Notes: generated from the letters alone by a model not told the origin. 64,000 nucleotides of DNA from Gallaecimonas mangrovi (GCF_003367375.1 NZ_CP031416.1:503501-567500), one strand, 5' to 3'. Counted from the stretch's first letter, positions 1-9,232 are shown. Translations and numbers: made by a program.

Positions 1-591
1 TGGGTGGTAGAAGACGATGTGCAGTTTGTTGATCCCGCTAACAAGCCACCGGCATTTTTCAGTTTGGCACCGGATATAACCGTTTTTATTTCCAGTTTTT
101 CAAAGCGTTATAGCGGTAGCCTGCGGGTTGGTTTTTTACTGTTTGACGCTAAACTTCGCCAGCGCTTGCTGTTTTGCCTGCGCGCCTCGGTGTGGACGGT
201 GTCATCCTGGCAGCTTGAATTGGTGAGCCGTTGGCTTAGCGACGGCCAAATGCAGCGTTTAGAAACCTGGCTAAGCGAAGAAATGCGGGCGCGTCGCCGC
301 CTTTGCGAGCGCATTTTAGGGCCGGGTTTGCTGCAAGGTGATGCCAGCAGTTTTAATTGCTGGCTGGCACTGCCGGAGCCCTGGCGGGCTAATGACTTTG
401 CCCGGGCGGCGCTAGAAATGGGGGTTAAGCTTCGTACCGGTGAAGACTATGCCATTGGCCGCTTTGCGCCACCCCAAGGGGTACGACTTTCCATCAGCCA
501 GCCGGCAAGTCATGCTTTGCTGGAAGAAGCGCTAACGGCGGTGAAAAAGCTCTTGGATGACGGGCCCGGTTTAAGCCAGGCCATTCTCTAA
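1..591 (+). CDS. MocR-type PLP-binding regulator, C-terminal part (5' truncated)
   Basis: The reading frame is open from the first base, so the start lies outside the window. The visible 196 residues resemble the C-terminal part of a class I/II aminotransferase fold, as fused to GntR-type winged helices in MocR regulators. The S-F-S-K motif near visible residue 35 would carry the PLP Schiff-base lysine, and the R-x-G-F segment follows it as in the family. The end (VRLSISQP region) matches the closing strand of the fold. MocR proteins usually control vitamin B6 or amino-acid genes, but the target cannot be told here. A free-standing aminotransferase is the alternative, because the DNA-binding half is not visible. 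The stop overlaps the convergent ZapE gene by about 20 bases. Confidence 0.7.
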   Translation, partial: WVVEDDVQFVDPANKPPAFFSLAPDITVFISSFSKRYSGSLRVGFLLFDAKLRQRLLFCLRASVWTVSSWQLELVSRWLSDGQMQRLETWLSEEMRARRRLCERILGPGLLQGDASSFNCWLALPEPWRANDFARAALEMGVKLRTGEDYAIGRFAPPQGVRLSISQPASHALLEEALTAVKKLLDDGPGLSQAIL

Positions 592-1680
592 GTATTGGGC
601 AGACTGCATTTCGGTTAGCCGGCTTAGGGTGCGGCGATACTCAAAATTAAGGGTATCGCCTTGGTAGAGTTCGGCTGGCGGTAGTTGCGTTTCCAAATAC
701 AGCGCTACGCCTTGGTCATACAGCTCGTCGACCAAGCTGATAAAACGCCGCGCCGGGTCGTCCCCTTCGGCATAAATAATGTGCCGCTCGCCGGTTTCGG
801 TGGCAACAACGCCATCTTCGGTGCCGCGGGCCTTGATCCATTCATGGGCGCGGCCGCCGAGTAAGGGCACGCCAGTGACTAATACCTGGCGAAACTGGCT
901 GGCCAAATCGATGTAATCAAGGGCTGAACGCGGGCCATTGCACAGTACCTGAAAGTCCATCCACACCGTTTGTTCACCGCACTTAATCGCGTCTAAGGTA
1001 CGGCCGCAAAGCTGCACATGCTGGCGCTGCTGAGGCCTTGGCTCAAGGCGAGAAAATAGCTCCGTAAAATCCTCTTCGCCCGGGCGAAAACAGGTTTTTA
1101 TTACCGACAGGTGGCGCAAGCGATGGTCGGCACCGCCCTCTAAATGCAGCGCTTGGCAATGGTGTTTCAGTAAGGCAATACCCGGTAAAAAGCGTTCTCG
1201 CTGCAGGGCCTGCTGGAACAGGTTATCGATAGCCACATTAGAGGTAGCCACCAGCACCAGGCCCTTAGCAAAAAGGCTCTCAAACAGGCGGCGAATGAGC
1301 ATGGCATCGCCGATGTCTGAAACAAAAAACTCATCAAAGCACAATACCTTACAGCTGCGGCTAAGCTCGCTGGCAATGGCTGCCAGCGGCTCTTGCTGGC
1401 CACTGTGCAGGTTAAGCTGCTGATGCAGCCACTTCATAAAGTGGTGAAAGTGCTGGCGGCGAGTTTGCGCTGGGGGCAGGGCGTCATAAAACCAGTCCAT
1501 CAACATGGTTTTGCCGCGGCCCACATCACCCCAAAGATAAAGCCCCTTGCTAGCGCTGCCCTCTTTTAGCTGCTGGTAGAGTGTTTCGAGCGCCTTTGCT
1601 GCCGCCGCTTGCGCCGCATCGGCAGCAAAACCGGGGGTGTTGAGTTGGGCCTGATAGCGCTGAAGGGGTGATAAGGTCAT
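571..1680 (-). CDS. zapE: ZapE/AFG1-family ATPase, copy 1
   Basis: This 369-residue cytosolic AAA-like ATPase is of the AFG1/LACE1 family. E. coli ZapE (375 aa) acts at the division ring under stress and low oxygen. Walker A (GDVGRGKT) lies at residues 51-58 and the Walker B/sensor stretch (VLCFDEFF) at about 112-119. An H-F-H-H-F-M-K motif between them is typical of the family. A second full-length paralogue lies immediately upstream on the same strand, 47 bases away, and the two share nearly identical C-terminal ends (RTLSRLTEMQSAQYL). Which copy is the ortholog of E. coli zapE cannot be decided from sequence alone. Confidence 0.9.
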   Translation of the reverse strand: MTLSPLQRYQAQLNTPGFAADAAQAAAAKALETLYQQLKEGSASKGLYLWGDVGRGKTMLMDWFYDALPPAQTRRQHFHHFMKWLHQQLNLHSGQQEPLAAIASELSRSCKVLCFDEFFVSDIGDAMLIRRLFESLFAKGLVLVATSNVAIDNLFQQALQRERFLPGIALLKHHCQALHLEGGADHRLRHLSVIKTCFRPGEEDFTELFSRLEPRPQQRQHVQLCGRTLDAIKCGEQTVWMDFQVLCNGPRSALDYIDLASQFRQVLVTGVPLLGGRAHEWIKARGTEDGVVATETGERHIIYAEGDDPARRFISLVDELYDQGVALYLETQLPPAELYQGDTLNFEYRRTLSRLTEMQSAQYLENGLA

Positions 1681-1727
1681 GGCATTTGGTAATAAAGAGA
1701 CCCTGGGATCATACCTTGGTTACGTCT

Positions 1728-2816
1728 TTATTGCCGCAGATACTGCGCCGACTGCATTTCGGTAAGCCGGCTTAGGGTGCGCTGGTATTCAAAGGCCAGT
1801 ACGCCTCCCCGGTAGAGCTCGTTTAGCGGCGCCAGGGTTTCCAAATACAGCGTCAGGCGCCGGTCGTAGCATTCATCCACCAAGTTTAATAACCGCCTGG
1901 CCGGGTCATCGCCCAAGGCATGGTGGGGCCAGGCGGGAAACGGCTCAGTAAAAGCTGGCCCTTGGCTTTTCAGCCAGTCGCGGGCACTACCACCCAAGTA
2001 AGGCACCTGGCTTATCAGCAGCACCTCAAAGCGATTGGCAAGTTCAATGTAGTCTTGCGCTGAAAAGGGCTGGTTGCATAGCGCCTCAAAGGAAAACCAA
2101 CCGATTTTAGCGCCATGGCCCAGGCTTGCGAGGGGCTGCCCACCCAATGTTAGGGCCTCCATGCTTGGCGCCGGTGCTAACTTGGCAAAGAGCGCCGCGA
2201 AGTCTTGTTCACCGTGACAAAAACAGGTTTGCACACTGTCGAGCGGGCGCTGGCGATGGTCTTGCTGGCCATCAAGGTGCAGCACTTGGCAATGCTGCTT
2301 GATAAGGGCAATACCCGGGGCGAAACGGTCGCGCTGAAAGTGATTTTGGAACAATTCCCCTGGGGCTTTGTTGGATGTGATAACGAGCACCACGCCTTCG
2401 GCAAACAAAAAGTGCAGTAAGCGCTGAATGAGCATGGCATCACCTATATCGGTGATAAAAAACTCATCGAAACACAGCACCCTACAGCGCTGTCTTAGGC
2501 TTTTTGCAATATAGGCCAGGGCATCGGGGCGGTTTGCCTCGGCCTTCATTTCGCCATAAAGCCATTTCATAAAGTGATTGAAATGCAGCCGCCGTTTACG
2601 TGGCTCTGGCAAGATTTGAAAAAACAAATCCATCAACATGGTTTTGCCGCGGCCCACGTCTCCCCACAGGTATAAGCCGTTAGCTGTTGCCTTTTTCTTG
2701 TCCAGTTTCTTTAGCAACGCGTCGAAAGCATCAATGGCGGCTAGCTGTGCGGGGTCGGCAACAAAGTCCTGACGCTGGCAAAAATCAAAATACGGCTTTT
2801 TTAACGACAACTTCAT
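1728..2816 (-). CDS. ZapE/AFG1-family ATPase, copy 2 (tandem paralogue)
   Basis: A 362-residue second member of the AFG1/ZapE family sits directly upstream of copy 1 and is probably co-transcribed with it. Walker A (GDVGRGKT) is at residues 52-59 and Walker B (VLCFDEFF) at about 113-120, so both copies look catalytically intact. The two proteins align over their whole length but differ widely between motifs, which points to an old duplication and not a recent one. The last about 15 residues are almost the same as in copy 1. The spacing, no terminator and 47 bases, suggests a two-gene operon starting here. Confidence 0.88.
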   Translation of the reverse strand: MKLSLKKPYFDFCQRQDFVADPAQLAAIDAFDALLKKLDKKKATANGLYLWGDVGRGKTMLMDLFFQILPEPRKRRLHFNHFMKWLYGEMKAEANRPDALAYIAKSLRQRCRVLCFDEFFITDIGDAMLIQRLLHFLFAEGVVLVITSNKAPGELFQNHFQRDRFAPGIALIKQHCQVLHLDGQQDHRQRPLDSVQTCFCHGEQDFAALFAKLAPAPSMEALTLGGQPLASLGHGAKIGWFSFEALCNQPFSAQDYIELANRFEVLLISQVPYLGGSARDWLKSQGPAFTEPFPAWPHHALGDDPARRLLNLVDECYDRRLTLYLETLAPLNELYRGGVLAFEYQRTLSRLTEMQSAQYLRQ

Positions 2817-2915
2817 GATCTGGATAAGGGTATGGCGCCTGCGAGTTTGCCATTATCGTCGCAGATGTTTTTTTGATAAAGCAAAGCCTGGCTCTGCGCC
2901 CGGATGGAGATGAAA

Positions 2916-3347
2916 ATGCAAACAGATGCTACCTACAAACCACTGTGGTTCGTTGTTTTTGCCTGGGTCATGGTGATGTGGAACCTCTTGGTAGCAACCA
3001 CCTTTATCATGCATTTTATTGCCCAGCCCAGCACCGCCAAATTGGCCTCAGGGCAAGAGGCGCTTTATCAAAACGAGCCTTGGTGGTCATTGCTGGCCTT
3101 TGGGGTGGCAGGCTTTGCCGGTTTATTAGGGGCCGGTGCGATGATGCTGGGTAAACGCTGGGCGATGCGCTGTTATATGGTGTCGCTTATTGGGGTGTTG
3201 GTGCAGCAGTTCTACACCTTTTATCTAACCGATGGCCTGACCGAAATGGGCAAAGCGGCCCTTGCCATGCCGGCTTTTGTGCTGGTGCTGACGCTGCTGC
3301 AAATTGGTGTTGCCAGCTTTGGCAATATCAAGCGCTGGCTTGTGTAA
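2916..3347 (+). CDS. Small four-helix membrane protein, function unknown
   Basis: This is a 143-residue inner-membrane protein with four predicted transmembrane helices: roughly residues 9-33, 53-76, 83-104 and 112-132. Three in-frame ATGs lie within 12 bases (2904, 2910, 2916). I chose 2916 because GGAG at 2906-2909 then sits 6 bases upstream. It resembles small membrane proteins sometimes labelled 'sugar transporter' in marine bacteria, but I see no motif that supports that name. It diverges from the zapE pair and is followed by a bidirectional terminator. Confidence 0.75.
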   Translation: MQTDATYKPLWFVVFAWVMVMWNLLVATTFIMHFIAQPSTAKLASGQEALYQNEPWWSLLAFGVAGFAGLLGAGAMMLGKRWAMRCYMVSLIGVLVQQFYTFYLTDGLTEMGKAALAMPAFVLVLTLLQIGVASFGNIKRWLV

Positions 3348-3356
3348 TTTCGCCAT

Positions 3357-3386
3357 AAAAAAGCCGCCTTAATGGCGGCTTTTTTA
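3357..3386. terminator. Bidirectional intrinsic terminator
   Basis: An AAGCCGCC / GGCGGCTT stem is flanked by an A-run on the left and a T-run on the right. It can end both the membrane-protein gene (+) and ahpF (-), which converge here. Confidence 0.9.
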
Positions 3387-3401
3387 ACGGCGAGCGAAGG
3401 C

Positions 3402-4946
3402 TTATTCGCTACGAATGAGGTAATCAAAGGCACTCAGGGCAGCAGTGGCGCCAGCACCCATGGAGATAATGATCTGCTTGTAAGGCACGGTAGTTGCGTC
3501 GCCCGCGGCAAAAACGCCGGGCAGCGAGGTAGCCCCTTTAGCGTCAATGATCACTTCACCAAAACGGGTCAGCTCAATCTCGCTTTCCTTCAGGAACTCG
3601 GTGTTGGGCACCAAGCCTATCTGTACAAAGACACCGGCCAAGTCCAGTTTTTTGCTGTCACCGCTGACACGGTCGGTGTACGTCAGGCCATTAACCTTGC
3701 TGCCATCGCCCAAGACTTCGGTGGTTTGGGCATTGACGATAATGTCGACATTGCTCAGGGAATTGGCTTTTTTCACCAGCACTTCGTCGGCGCGCAGTTT
3801 GTCGGCAAATTCCAGCACGGTAACGTGCTCAACGATACCGGCCAAATCGATAGCCGCTTCAATGCCGGAGTTACCGCCACCTATAACAGCCACTTTTTTG
3901 CCTTTAAAGAAGGGGCCGTCGCAGTGCGGGCAGTAGGCCACACCTTTGGTTTTGTACTGCTCTTCACCGGGTACGCCCAGTGGACGCCAGCGCGCACCGG
4001 TGGCCAGCACTACACTGCGGCCTTTAAGGATGGCCCCGCTTTCCAGCGCGACTTGTACTTCGTTGTCACGGCTGACATTAGCCACCCGCTGGCCGGAAAT
4101 AATATCAACGCCGTATTCTTTAACGTGCGCTTCCAGGCTGGCGGCCAATTTTGGACCTTCGGTATAAGGCACGGAAATAAAGTTTTCAATGCCCATGGTG
4201 TCCATCACTTGGCCACCGAAACGCTCCGCTACCAAGCCGGTGCGAATGCCTTTACGGGCAGCATAAATGGCAGCGGCTGCGCCAGCTGGGCCACCACCGA
4301 CAACCAGCACGTCGTAGGTTGCTTTTTCACTCAGGGCTGCGGCTTTTTCTTCCGCGGCGCCGGTATCAATTTTGGCGACAATTTCTTCCAAGGTCATGCG
4401 GCCTTGGCCAAAGTGCTCACCGTTTAAATAAACAGATGGCACTGCCATAACTTGGCGTTCGTCGACTTCATCTTGGAACAGGGCACCGTCAATCATCACG
4501 TGGGTGATGTTGGGGTTGAGGTTCGCCATCAAGTTCAGTGCCTGCACCACATCCGGGCAGTTGTGGCAAGACAGGGAAATATAGGTTTCGAAATGAAACT
4601 CGCCCTTGATGTTTTTGATTTGCTCCAGCAGGGCCGGGTCAGCTTTAGACGGGTGGCCACCGGCTTGCAACAGTGCCAGCACCAGCGACGTAAATTCGTG
4701 GCCCATGGGAATGCCGGCAAAATGTACCCGCGGTGTTTGGCCTTTCGGCGCCACACTCATGCTGGGGGTACGTTTAGCCTCGGCTTCAATCAGCGCAATT
4801 TGGCTGGACATGTCCGCAATTTCGCTGACCAGCTCTTTGAGTTCTTGACCCTTGGGGCTGTTGTCTGCGGACACGCTAACGTCGATTGGCTGCTTGATGT
4901 TCTGCAGGTAGGTGTCCAATTGTTTCTTCAAATTAACGTCTAACAT
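3402..4946 (-). CDS. ahpF: Alkyl hydroperoxide reductase subunit F
   Basis: A 514-residue flavoprotein disulfide reductase that passes electrons from NADH to AhpC. The N-terminal thioredoxin-like domains hold the CHNC redox pair at residues 127-130. The FAD dinucleotide motif ([12 protein letters not shown]) starts near residue 213, and the catalytic CPHC pair sits near 340 before the NAD(P)H site ([12 protein letters not shown]). The length matches E. coli AhpF (521 aa). The ATG at 4946 was chosen over an upstream in-frame codon because the protein then begins in register with AhpF ([14 protein letters not shown]) and an AGGA lies about 9 bases upstream. It lies downstream of ahpC, separated by a strong stem-loop terminator. 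Confidence 0.97.
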   Translation of the reverse strand: MLDVNLKKQLDTYLQNIKQPIDVSVSADNSPKGQELKELVSEIADMSSQIALIEAEAKRTPSMSVAPKGQTPRVHFAGIPMGHEFTSLVLALLQAGGHPSKADPALLEQIKNIKGEFHFETYISLSCHNCPDVVQALNLMANLNPNITHVMIDGALFQDEVDERQVMAVPSVYLNGEHFGQGRMTLEEIVAKIDTGAAEEKAAALSEKATYDVLVVGGGPAGAAAAIYAARKGIRTGLVAERFGGQVMDTMGIENFISVPYTEGPKLAASLEAHVKEYGVDIISGQRVANVSRDNEVQVALESGAILKGRSVVLATGARWRPLGVPGEEQYKTKGVAYCPHCDGPFFKGKKVAVIGGGNSGIEAAIDLAGIVEHVTVLEFADKLRADEVLVKKANSLSNVDIIVNAQTTEVLGDGSKVNGLTYTDRVSGDSKKLDLAGVFVQIGLVPNTEFLKESEIELTRFGEVIIDAKGATSLPGVFAAGDATTVPYKQIIISMGAGATAALSAFDYLIRSE

Positions 4947-4983
4947 GATGCGTGTCCTATGCAGTAAAGGTGAATTTTGGGCG

Positions 4984-5040
4984 TAAAAAACCCGGCCCGC
5001 CAACCGGGTGTGCGTTAAAACACCTCAGCGGGCCGGGTTT
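4984..5040 (-). terminator. Intrinsic terminator between ahpC and ahpF
   Basis: Perfect 10-bp arms (CCCGGCCCGC at 4991-5000 and its complement at 5028-5037) are followed on the minus strand by a T-run. The hairpin lies inside the ahpC-ahpF gap, so it should end most ahpC transcripts and let a fraction read into ahpF, unless ahpF has its own promoter. Confidence 0.9.
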
Positions 5041-5051
5041 CATAAAGGGAC

Positions 5052-5618
5052 TTAGATCTTACCGACCAGGTCCAGAGAAGGAGCCAGAGTAGCTTCACCT
5101 TCTTTCCATTTAGCAGGGCAAACTTCGCCTGGGTGCGAGGCTACGTATTGAGCCGCTTTGATTTTGCGCAGCAGGTCAGAAGCGTCACGGCCGATGCCTT
5201 CAGCAGTGATCTCAGCGGCTTGGATAATGCCTTCTGGATCGATGATGAAAGTGGCACGGTCAGCCAGGCCTTGGCCTTCACGCAGCACACCAAAGTTGCT
5301 GGTGATGGTGGCAGTTTGGTCGCCTACCATGTAGTAGTTGATTTTGCTGATGGTGTCAGAGCTGTCGTGCCAAGCTTTGTGGGTGAAGTGGGTGTCGGTG
5401 GACACAGAGAATACTTCAACGCCCAGTTTTTGCAGCTCTTCGTAGTGGTCAGCCACGTCGCCAAGCTCGGTTGGGCAAACGAAAGTGAAGTCGGCAGGGT
5501 AGAAGAAGAATACAGCCCATTTGCCTTTAACGTCGGCTTCAGTGATGTCTACAAATTTACCGTCTTTAAAAGCAGTTGCTTTAAAAGGCTTGATTTCAGT
5601 GTTGATAGATACTGACAT
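5052..5618 (-). CDS. ahpC: Alkyl hydroperoxide reductase subunit C (typical 2-Cys peroxiredoxin)
   Basis: A 188-residue peroxiredoxin that reduces organic peroxides, peroxynitrite and low-level hydrogen peroxide, and is recycled by AhpF. The peroxidatic Cys48 lies in [12 protein letters not shown] and the resolving Cys167 in GEVCPAKW. Length and the [12 protein letters not shown] start match E. coli AhpC (187 aa). The start at 5618 has a strong GAGGAG ribosome site about 6 bases upstream, while the upstream in-frame codons have none. The 230-base gap before it holds an AT-rich dyad that may be a regulator site. Confidence 0.98.
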   Translation of the reverse strand: MSVSINTEIKPFKATAFKDGKFVDITEADVKGKWAVFFFYPADFTFVCPTELGDVADHYEELQKLGVEVFSVSTDTHFTHKAWHDSSDTISKINYYMVGDQTATITSNFGVLREGQGLADRATFIIDPEGIIQAAEITAEGIGRDASDLLRKIKAAQYVASHPGEVCPAKWKEGEATLAPSLDLVGKI

Positions 5619-5691
5619 GTCGACTCCTCGATAAAATGTCGTGAATGAAAGATTCCCTAAAACAGCCTCTATCCTACCGCGAAACAATAAT

Positions 5692-5716
5692 CGATTTAAA
5701 TTCTTAAATTAAATCG
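5692..5716. promoter_or_regulatory. AT-rich dyad upstream of ahpC
   Basis: CGATTTAA at 5692-5699 is mirrored by TTAAATCG at 5709-5716 around an AT-rich centre, about 75 bases upstream of the ahpC start. ahpC genes are usually under OxyR, but I do not see a clean OxyR consensus here. The dyad is clear; the binding protein is a guess. Confidence 0.4.
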
Positions 5717-5848
5717 TTGTGTTCGGGTAATTCGATTAAACGTTTTAGGCAATTCCTTGTGAATGAATCAGTTGCCACGCATTCTGACACAGCCCAATAG
5801 CCATGTCGTGGCAAGGGTTTCTATCATCGCAATCGATTAATGACAACC

Positions 5849-6817
5849 TTATGACCAGAGCTCCGTATTCACCAGACTTTGCGGCTTTTCGCCAGCCATG
5901 GCTTGGTGGAAGTTATCCATTGCCAGCCGCGCCATAGCGTTACGGGTTTGGGCGGTGGCAGAACCAATATGCGGCAGTGTTACCACGTTAGGCAGTGCAA
6001 ATAACGGTGACTCGGCTAAGGGCTCACGTTCATAAACGTCCAAGCCTGCGGCGCGGATTTGCTGGGTTTGGAGGGATTCAATCAAGGCCGCTTCGTCAAC
6101 CACAGCGCCACGCGCCACATTGATCAGAATAGCGTCGGCTTTCATCTGCGCCAGTTGGGCTTTGCCAATCAGTTGGCGAGTTTGTGGCCCAAGCGGAACC
6201 ACGAGCACCACGAAATCGGCTTGCGCCAACAAAGTGTCAAGCAGGCAGTAGCGGGCATTCAGTTCGGCTTCCAGTTCGGGTTTTGGGCTGTTGGCGGTAT
6301 AGAGTACCGGCATGTTAAAGCCAAAGTGCCCGCGCCGAGCAATGGCGGCGCCTATGCGGCCCATACCGACAATACCCAGGGTTTTATGGTGAATATCAAC
6401 GCCGAAAAGGTCAGGGCTTAGGGTGCGCTGCCAGTTACCGTTTTTGGTCCAGGCATCCAGTTCTGGTACCCGCCGCGCCGCGCTCATCAGTAGCGTAAAG
6501 CCCAAATCAGCGGTGGTTTCGGTCAACACATCGGGGGTGTTGGTGAGCATAATGCCGCGCTTGGTGAGGTAGGGCAGGTCGTAGTTGTCATACCCTACTG
6601 ATATCGAGCTAATTACCTTAAGGTTCTTCGCCTGCGCGAGTTGGGTTGGCCCAAGCTTGCGGCCAACACCAATCATGCCTTTGGCGGTGGGTAAGGCTTT
6701 GGCGTACTGCGCTTCAATGTCGCCTTTTGGGTCCAGCACAGTGACGTTGTAGCGGGCTTTGAGTTCAGCAAGGTGCTCGTCGCTTAGGCGACTAAACACA
6801 AACACATCGGGTTTCAT
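5849..6817 (-). CDS. D-2-hydroxyacid dehydrogenase, GhrB/2-ketogluconate reductase type
   Basis: A 322-residue NAD(P)H-dependent enzyme that reduces 2-keto acids such as glyoxylate, hydroxypyruvate or 2-ketogluconate. The Rossmann motif GMGRIG is at residues 151-156. The catalytic triad is visible as R236 (NVARGAVVDE), E265 (DVYEREP) and H283 (LPHIGSA). Length fits E. coli GhrB (324 aa). GAGGAGGT lies about 7 bases before the ATG. It stands alone between ahpC and a chemotaxis gene. The exact substrate cannot be read from sequence. Confidence 0.88.
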   Translation of the reverse strand: MKPDVFVFSRLSDEHLAELKARYNVTVLDPKGDIEAQYAKALPTAKGMIGVGRKLGPTQLAQAKNLKVISSISVGYDNYDLPYLTKRGIMLTNTPDVLTETTADLGFTLLMSAARRVPELDAWTKNGNWQRTLSPDLFGVDIHHKTLGIVGMGRIGAAIARRGHFGFNMPVLYTANSPKPELEAELNARYCLLDTLLAQADFVVLVVPLGPQTRQLIGKAQLAQMKADAILINVARGAVVDEAALIESLQTQQIRAAGLDVYEREPLAESPLFALPNVVTLPHIGSATAQTRNAMARLAMDNFHQAMAGEKPQSLVNTELWS

Positions 6818-6901
6818 GGCGGTTACCTCCTCAGCCAGATTGACCCAGACTACGCTCCCTTAACCGGTGGGTACACAGTTGTTTGCTAAGCGGTTTTATC
6901 T

Positions 6902-8422
6902 TTAATTGCTGTGGTAACCAATGCGAAAACCGCCCCAGTGGCGGCCACGCACGTAAATTGGCACTGAAATGTCGTGCATCACTTCACCGGTATCCCGCTT
7001 GTAGGTTTGCAGTAAGAAAGGTTCGGTATGGCTGCCGCAGCGCTTGCCGGTTCTGTCGTCAAAGATGCGCTTGGTTCTGTTACCGGCCACGTCCTTTTTC
7101 GGATCGCCGGTCAGCGGCTGGCTAAATTTTTTGTTGTGGGTTGGAAAGTAGCCATTAATGTCCACCGCACCGGCAAAAATGGCGCCCTCCAGCTTGGCCA
7201 ACAGCGGTTCTTGAATGCTTGGAAAAAGCTGGTCGGTGAGTTTGTCGAAGGAGCTTGAGTACTTTTGTGGCTGCGTGTTGGCAATCGGCTGGTATTTAAA
7301 GCTAAAGAGTTGCTGCTCGGTGATCTTACCCTCGCCAATGGCCTTGTCTAAGGTGTCGGCAATGGCTTGGGCACCTTGTTCGGCGGCGCTGACCATAGTG
7401 CTGTGCCTGTCATTGACTAGGCCGTGGCGAAGGGCAACGAAAATACCTTCGGTGTGCCCACTGAGCTCCAGAATACGTAATGAGGCTTCACCAATGGCGT
7501 GCTCTATTGCCCCCATCGACTGGTGCAGATCTTCCACATTGCCACTAATGCCGCTATTGGCATGTTGAAAGTCGTTTTGCAGTTGCGCCATGTGCTGAGA
7601 ACTTTGCCGGGCGTTATCCATCAGGGCATTGACCTGCTGTAACTGACCATTAGCGTCGGCAATGAGTTCGGTCATGGTGGCGTCAACATCCATCAACGCA
7701 TCCATGGCCTGGGTTACGCCCAGGGTTTGCTCGACCATGGCCCCCAGCAGTTTGTCGATATTTTGCGTCGATTCCCGGGTTTGTTGTGCCAGGCGGCGCA
7801 CTTCATCTGCCACAACGGCGAAGCCGCGCCCTTGCTCGCCAGCCCGGGCCGCTTCAATGGCTGCATTGAGCGCCAGCATGTTGGTTTGTTCTGCAACTTG
7901 TTCTATCGCCTGGGTAATGCCCTTAATGGAATCCGATTGCTGCCTGAGTTGGTCAACTTGTTGCTGAGCCACCGACAGCTTTTGGTATTGCTGCTTGCGG
8001 GCGTCATTCAAGCGCTGCATTTGTTGCTGGCCAAGGGTTGAAGCGTGGGCGGCATTATCTACCTGCTTTAAGGTGTCGCTGGCACCTTGTTCCATGGCCG
8101 TTGCCGAGGTTTCAAGGCTCTCAACCCGGTTTAAAATTTCAGACACTTGGCTGTTTTGTTGGCCAAGGTGACTTTTTATGCCGTCAACAAAATGCGAGGC
8201 ATTGGCCGACTCAATGGCAATTTGCGTAGTGGCCTTAGTGATTTTTACCGGGTCAATGCTGGGTAAAGGCGTTACAGCATCGGTGGCAGCCTTTTTTGGC
8301 CAACTAAAGGCCGCCACTAACACCGCGCCTAATAATGCGGTAACCCATGGCTGCGCTAACCACCAATGACAGCCACCCAGTAAAAGTGCCGCTGCTGTGA
8401 CTTTGCCTAGCAACTGCCCCAT
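6902..8422 (-). CDS. Methyl-accepting chemotaxis protein with C-terminal sensor-like tail
   Basis: A 506-residue transducer. Two hydrophobic segments near the N-terminus (about residues 4-18 and 25-40) anchor it with almost no periplasmic domain between them. The MCP signalling hairpin tip ([24 protein letters not shown]) lies at about residues 178-201, in the middle of the protein. The last 140 residues form a further module with a conserved-looking stretch ([30 protein letters not shown]) that I recall as a tail in other gammaproteobacterial MCPs. Sensing may therefore be cytoplasmic. The start at 8422 is preferred over 8434 because GGGGGA precedes it at a sensible distance. Confidence 0.85.
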   Translation of the reverse strand: MGQLLGKVTAAALLLGGCHWWLAQPWVTALLGAVLVAAFSWPKKAATDAVTPLPSIDPVKITKATTQIAIESANASHFVDGIKSHLGQQNSQVSEILNRVESLETSATAMEQGASDTLKQVDNAAHASTLGQQQMQRLNDARKQQYQKLSVAQQQVDQLRQQSDSIKGITQAIEQVAEQTNMLALNAAIEAARAGEQGRGFAVVADEVRRLAQQTRESTQNIDKLLGAMVEQTLGVTQAMDALMDVDATMTELIADANGQLQQVNALMDNARQSSQHMAQLQNDFQHANSGISGNVEDLHQSMGAIEHAIGEASLRILELSGHTEGIFVALRHGLVNDRHSTMVSAAEQGAQAIADTLDKAIGEGKITEQQLFSFKYQPIANTQPQKYSSSFDKLTDQLFPSIQEPLLAKLEGAIFAGAVDINGYFPTHNKKFSQPLTGDPKKDVAGNRTKRIFDDRTGKRCGSHTEPFLLQTYKRDTGEVMHDISVPIYVRGRHWGGFRIGYHSN

Positions 8423-8507
8423 AGCTTCCCCCATTTTTTGGCGTTTTTATCTTTAGACATTAGCCAAAAATGACTCAGGCGGCTGGCTTTGGCAGGGAAA
8501 TATTCTC

Positions 8508-9194
8508 TTAGTTACTAAGTGCTTGGCGAAGGTAAAACTGACAGCGTTCTGGCCAGGCTGATAGGGTGTTCGCTGTTTCTTTAAGGGTAACTTCCTGCTG
8601 TTGGCTGCTGATAAAAAGCTGGCGGCTAAAGGTAAAGCGGATGGTTTTATCATCGTAGAAAAGGGTAAGAGCCTCGCCCTGTTGCTGCCAGTCGCCCCGG
8701 ATAGGAGCGGGAAATTGGCCACTAAGCTGCCAATGGCCGTTATTGGCTAAGGTCAGTACATACTGGCCGCTGCAATCACGGCTGTGATAGCGATAGCCGG
8801 TTAAGGCTGGCGCACTTTTGGTGGTGCTGTCAGGCTCAAACAAGTAAAGGCCGATGTGTTTTGGCGAGTAGAAATGGTTGCCAAGGTGGCGGTGATAGAC
8901 CAACACCAAGGGTTGGCCAAGTTTGGCAAGTACTTGGCGCAGCGGCGCAATGTCGTGCTCGGCGTCTTTACCGGGGCCAGCCACCAGCACGGTTTGGCTC
9001 GTGGCGGTGGGTACAGAGCCGTGCAACACTGTGGTTTTAAAGCCCTTTTTATGAAGCGCATTCAGCGTTTGGCTGAGATAGGGCGCAGAGGTTGCCACGG
9101 GGTAGATAAGCACCTCGCTTTTCACTGCGCAGCCGCAGAAAAACGGCAGCCAAAGCATGGCCAGCAGGCTTTTTTCATCCTGACATCTCTTCAT
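8508..9194 (-). CDS. Putative lipoprotein of unknown function
   Basis: A 228-residue product of no family I recognise. It starts with a hydrophobic segment ending in F-F-C-G-C, consistent with a lipobox with Cys22 as the modified residue. The rest is a globular alpha/beta region followed by a beta-rich end, with a few Cys. The ATG at 9194 has no ribosome site and abuts the T-run of the upstream terminator, and the n-region carries acidic residues, which is odd for a signal peptide. A second ATG at 9178 is out of frame by one base in a run of six A. With one more A it would give M-K-K-S-L-L-A-M-L-W-L-P, a textbook lipoprotein leader. The true start may be there if the run is miscounted or variable. 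Confidence 0.5.
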   Translation of the reverse strand: MKRCQDEKSLLAMLWLPFFCGCAVKSEVLIYPVATSAPYLSQTLNALHKKGFKTTVLHGSVPTATSQTVLVAGPGKDAEHDIAPLRQVLAKLGQPLVLVYHRHLGNHFYSPKHIGLYLFEPDSTTKSAPALTGYRYHSRDCSGQYVLTLANNGHWQLSGQFPAPIRGDWQQQGEALTLFYDDKTIRFTFSRQLFISSQQQEVTLKETANTLSAWPERCQFYLRQALSN

Positions 9195-9201
9195 TGTGAA
9201 C

Positions 9202-9232
9202 AAAAAAGAAGGCAGCGCTTAGCGCTGCCTTT
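9202..9232 (-). terminator. Intrinsic terminator after the blaR1-type gene
   Basis: An AAGGCAGCGCT / AGCGCTGCCTT hairpin (9209-9232) is followed on the minus strand by a short T-run. It ends the repressor/sensor operon. Its T-run lies immediately before the start codon region of the next gene. Confidence 0.85.

Noticed and set aside
2873-3154. Forward open frame overlapping the small membrane protein
   Set aside because: It is out of frame with the four-helix protein, which has the better ribosome site and clear membrane segments.
3372-4427. A 351-codon open frame antisense to ahpF
   Set aside because: It is the same codon-bias shadow effect, and ahpF is unambiguous.
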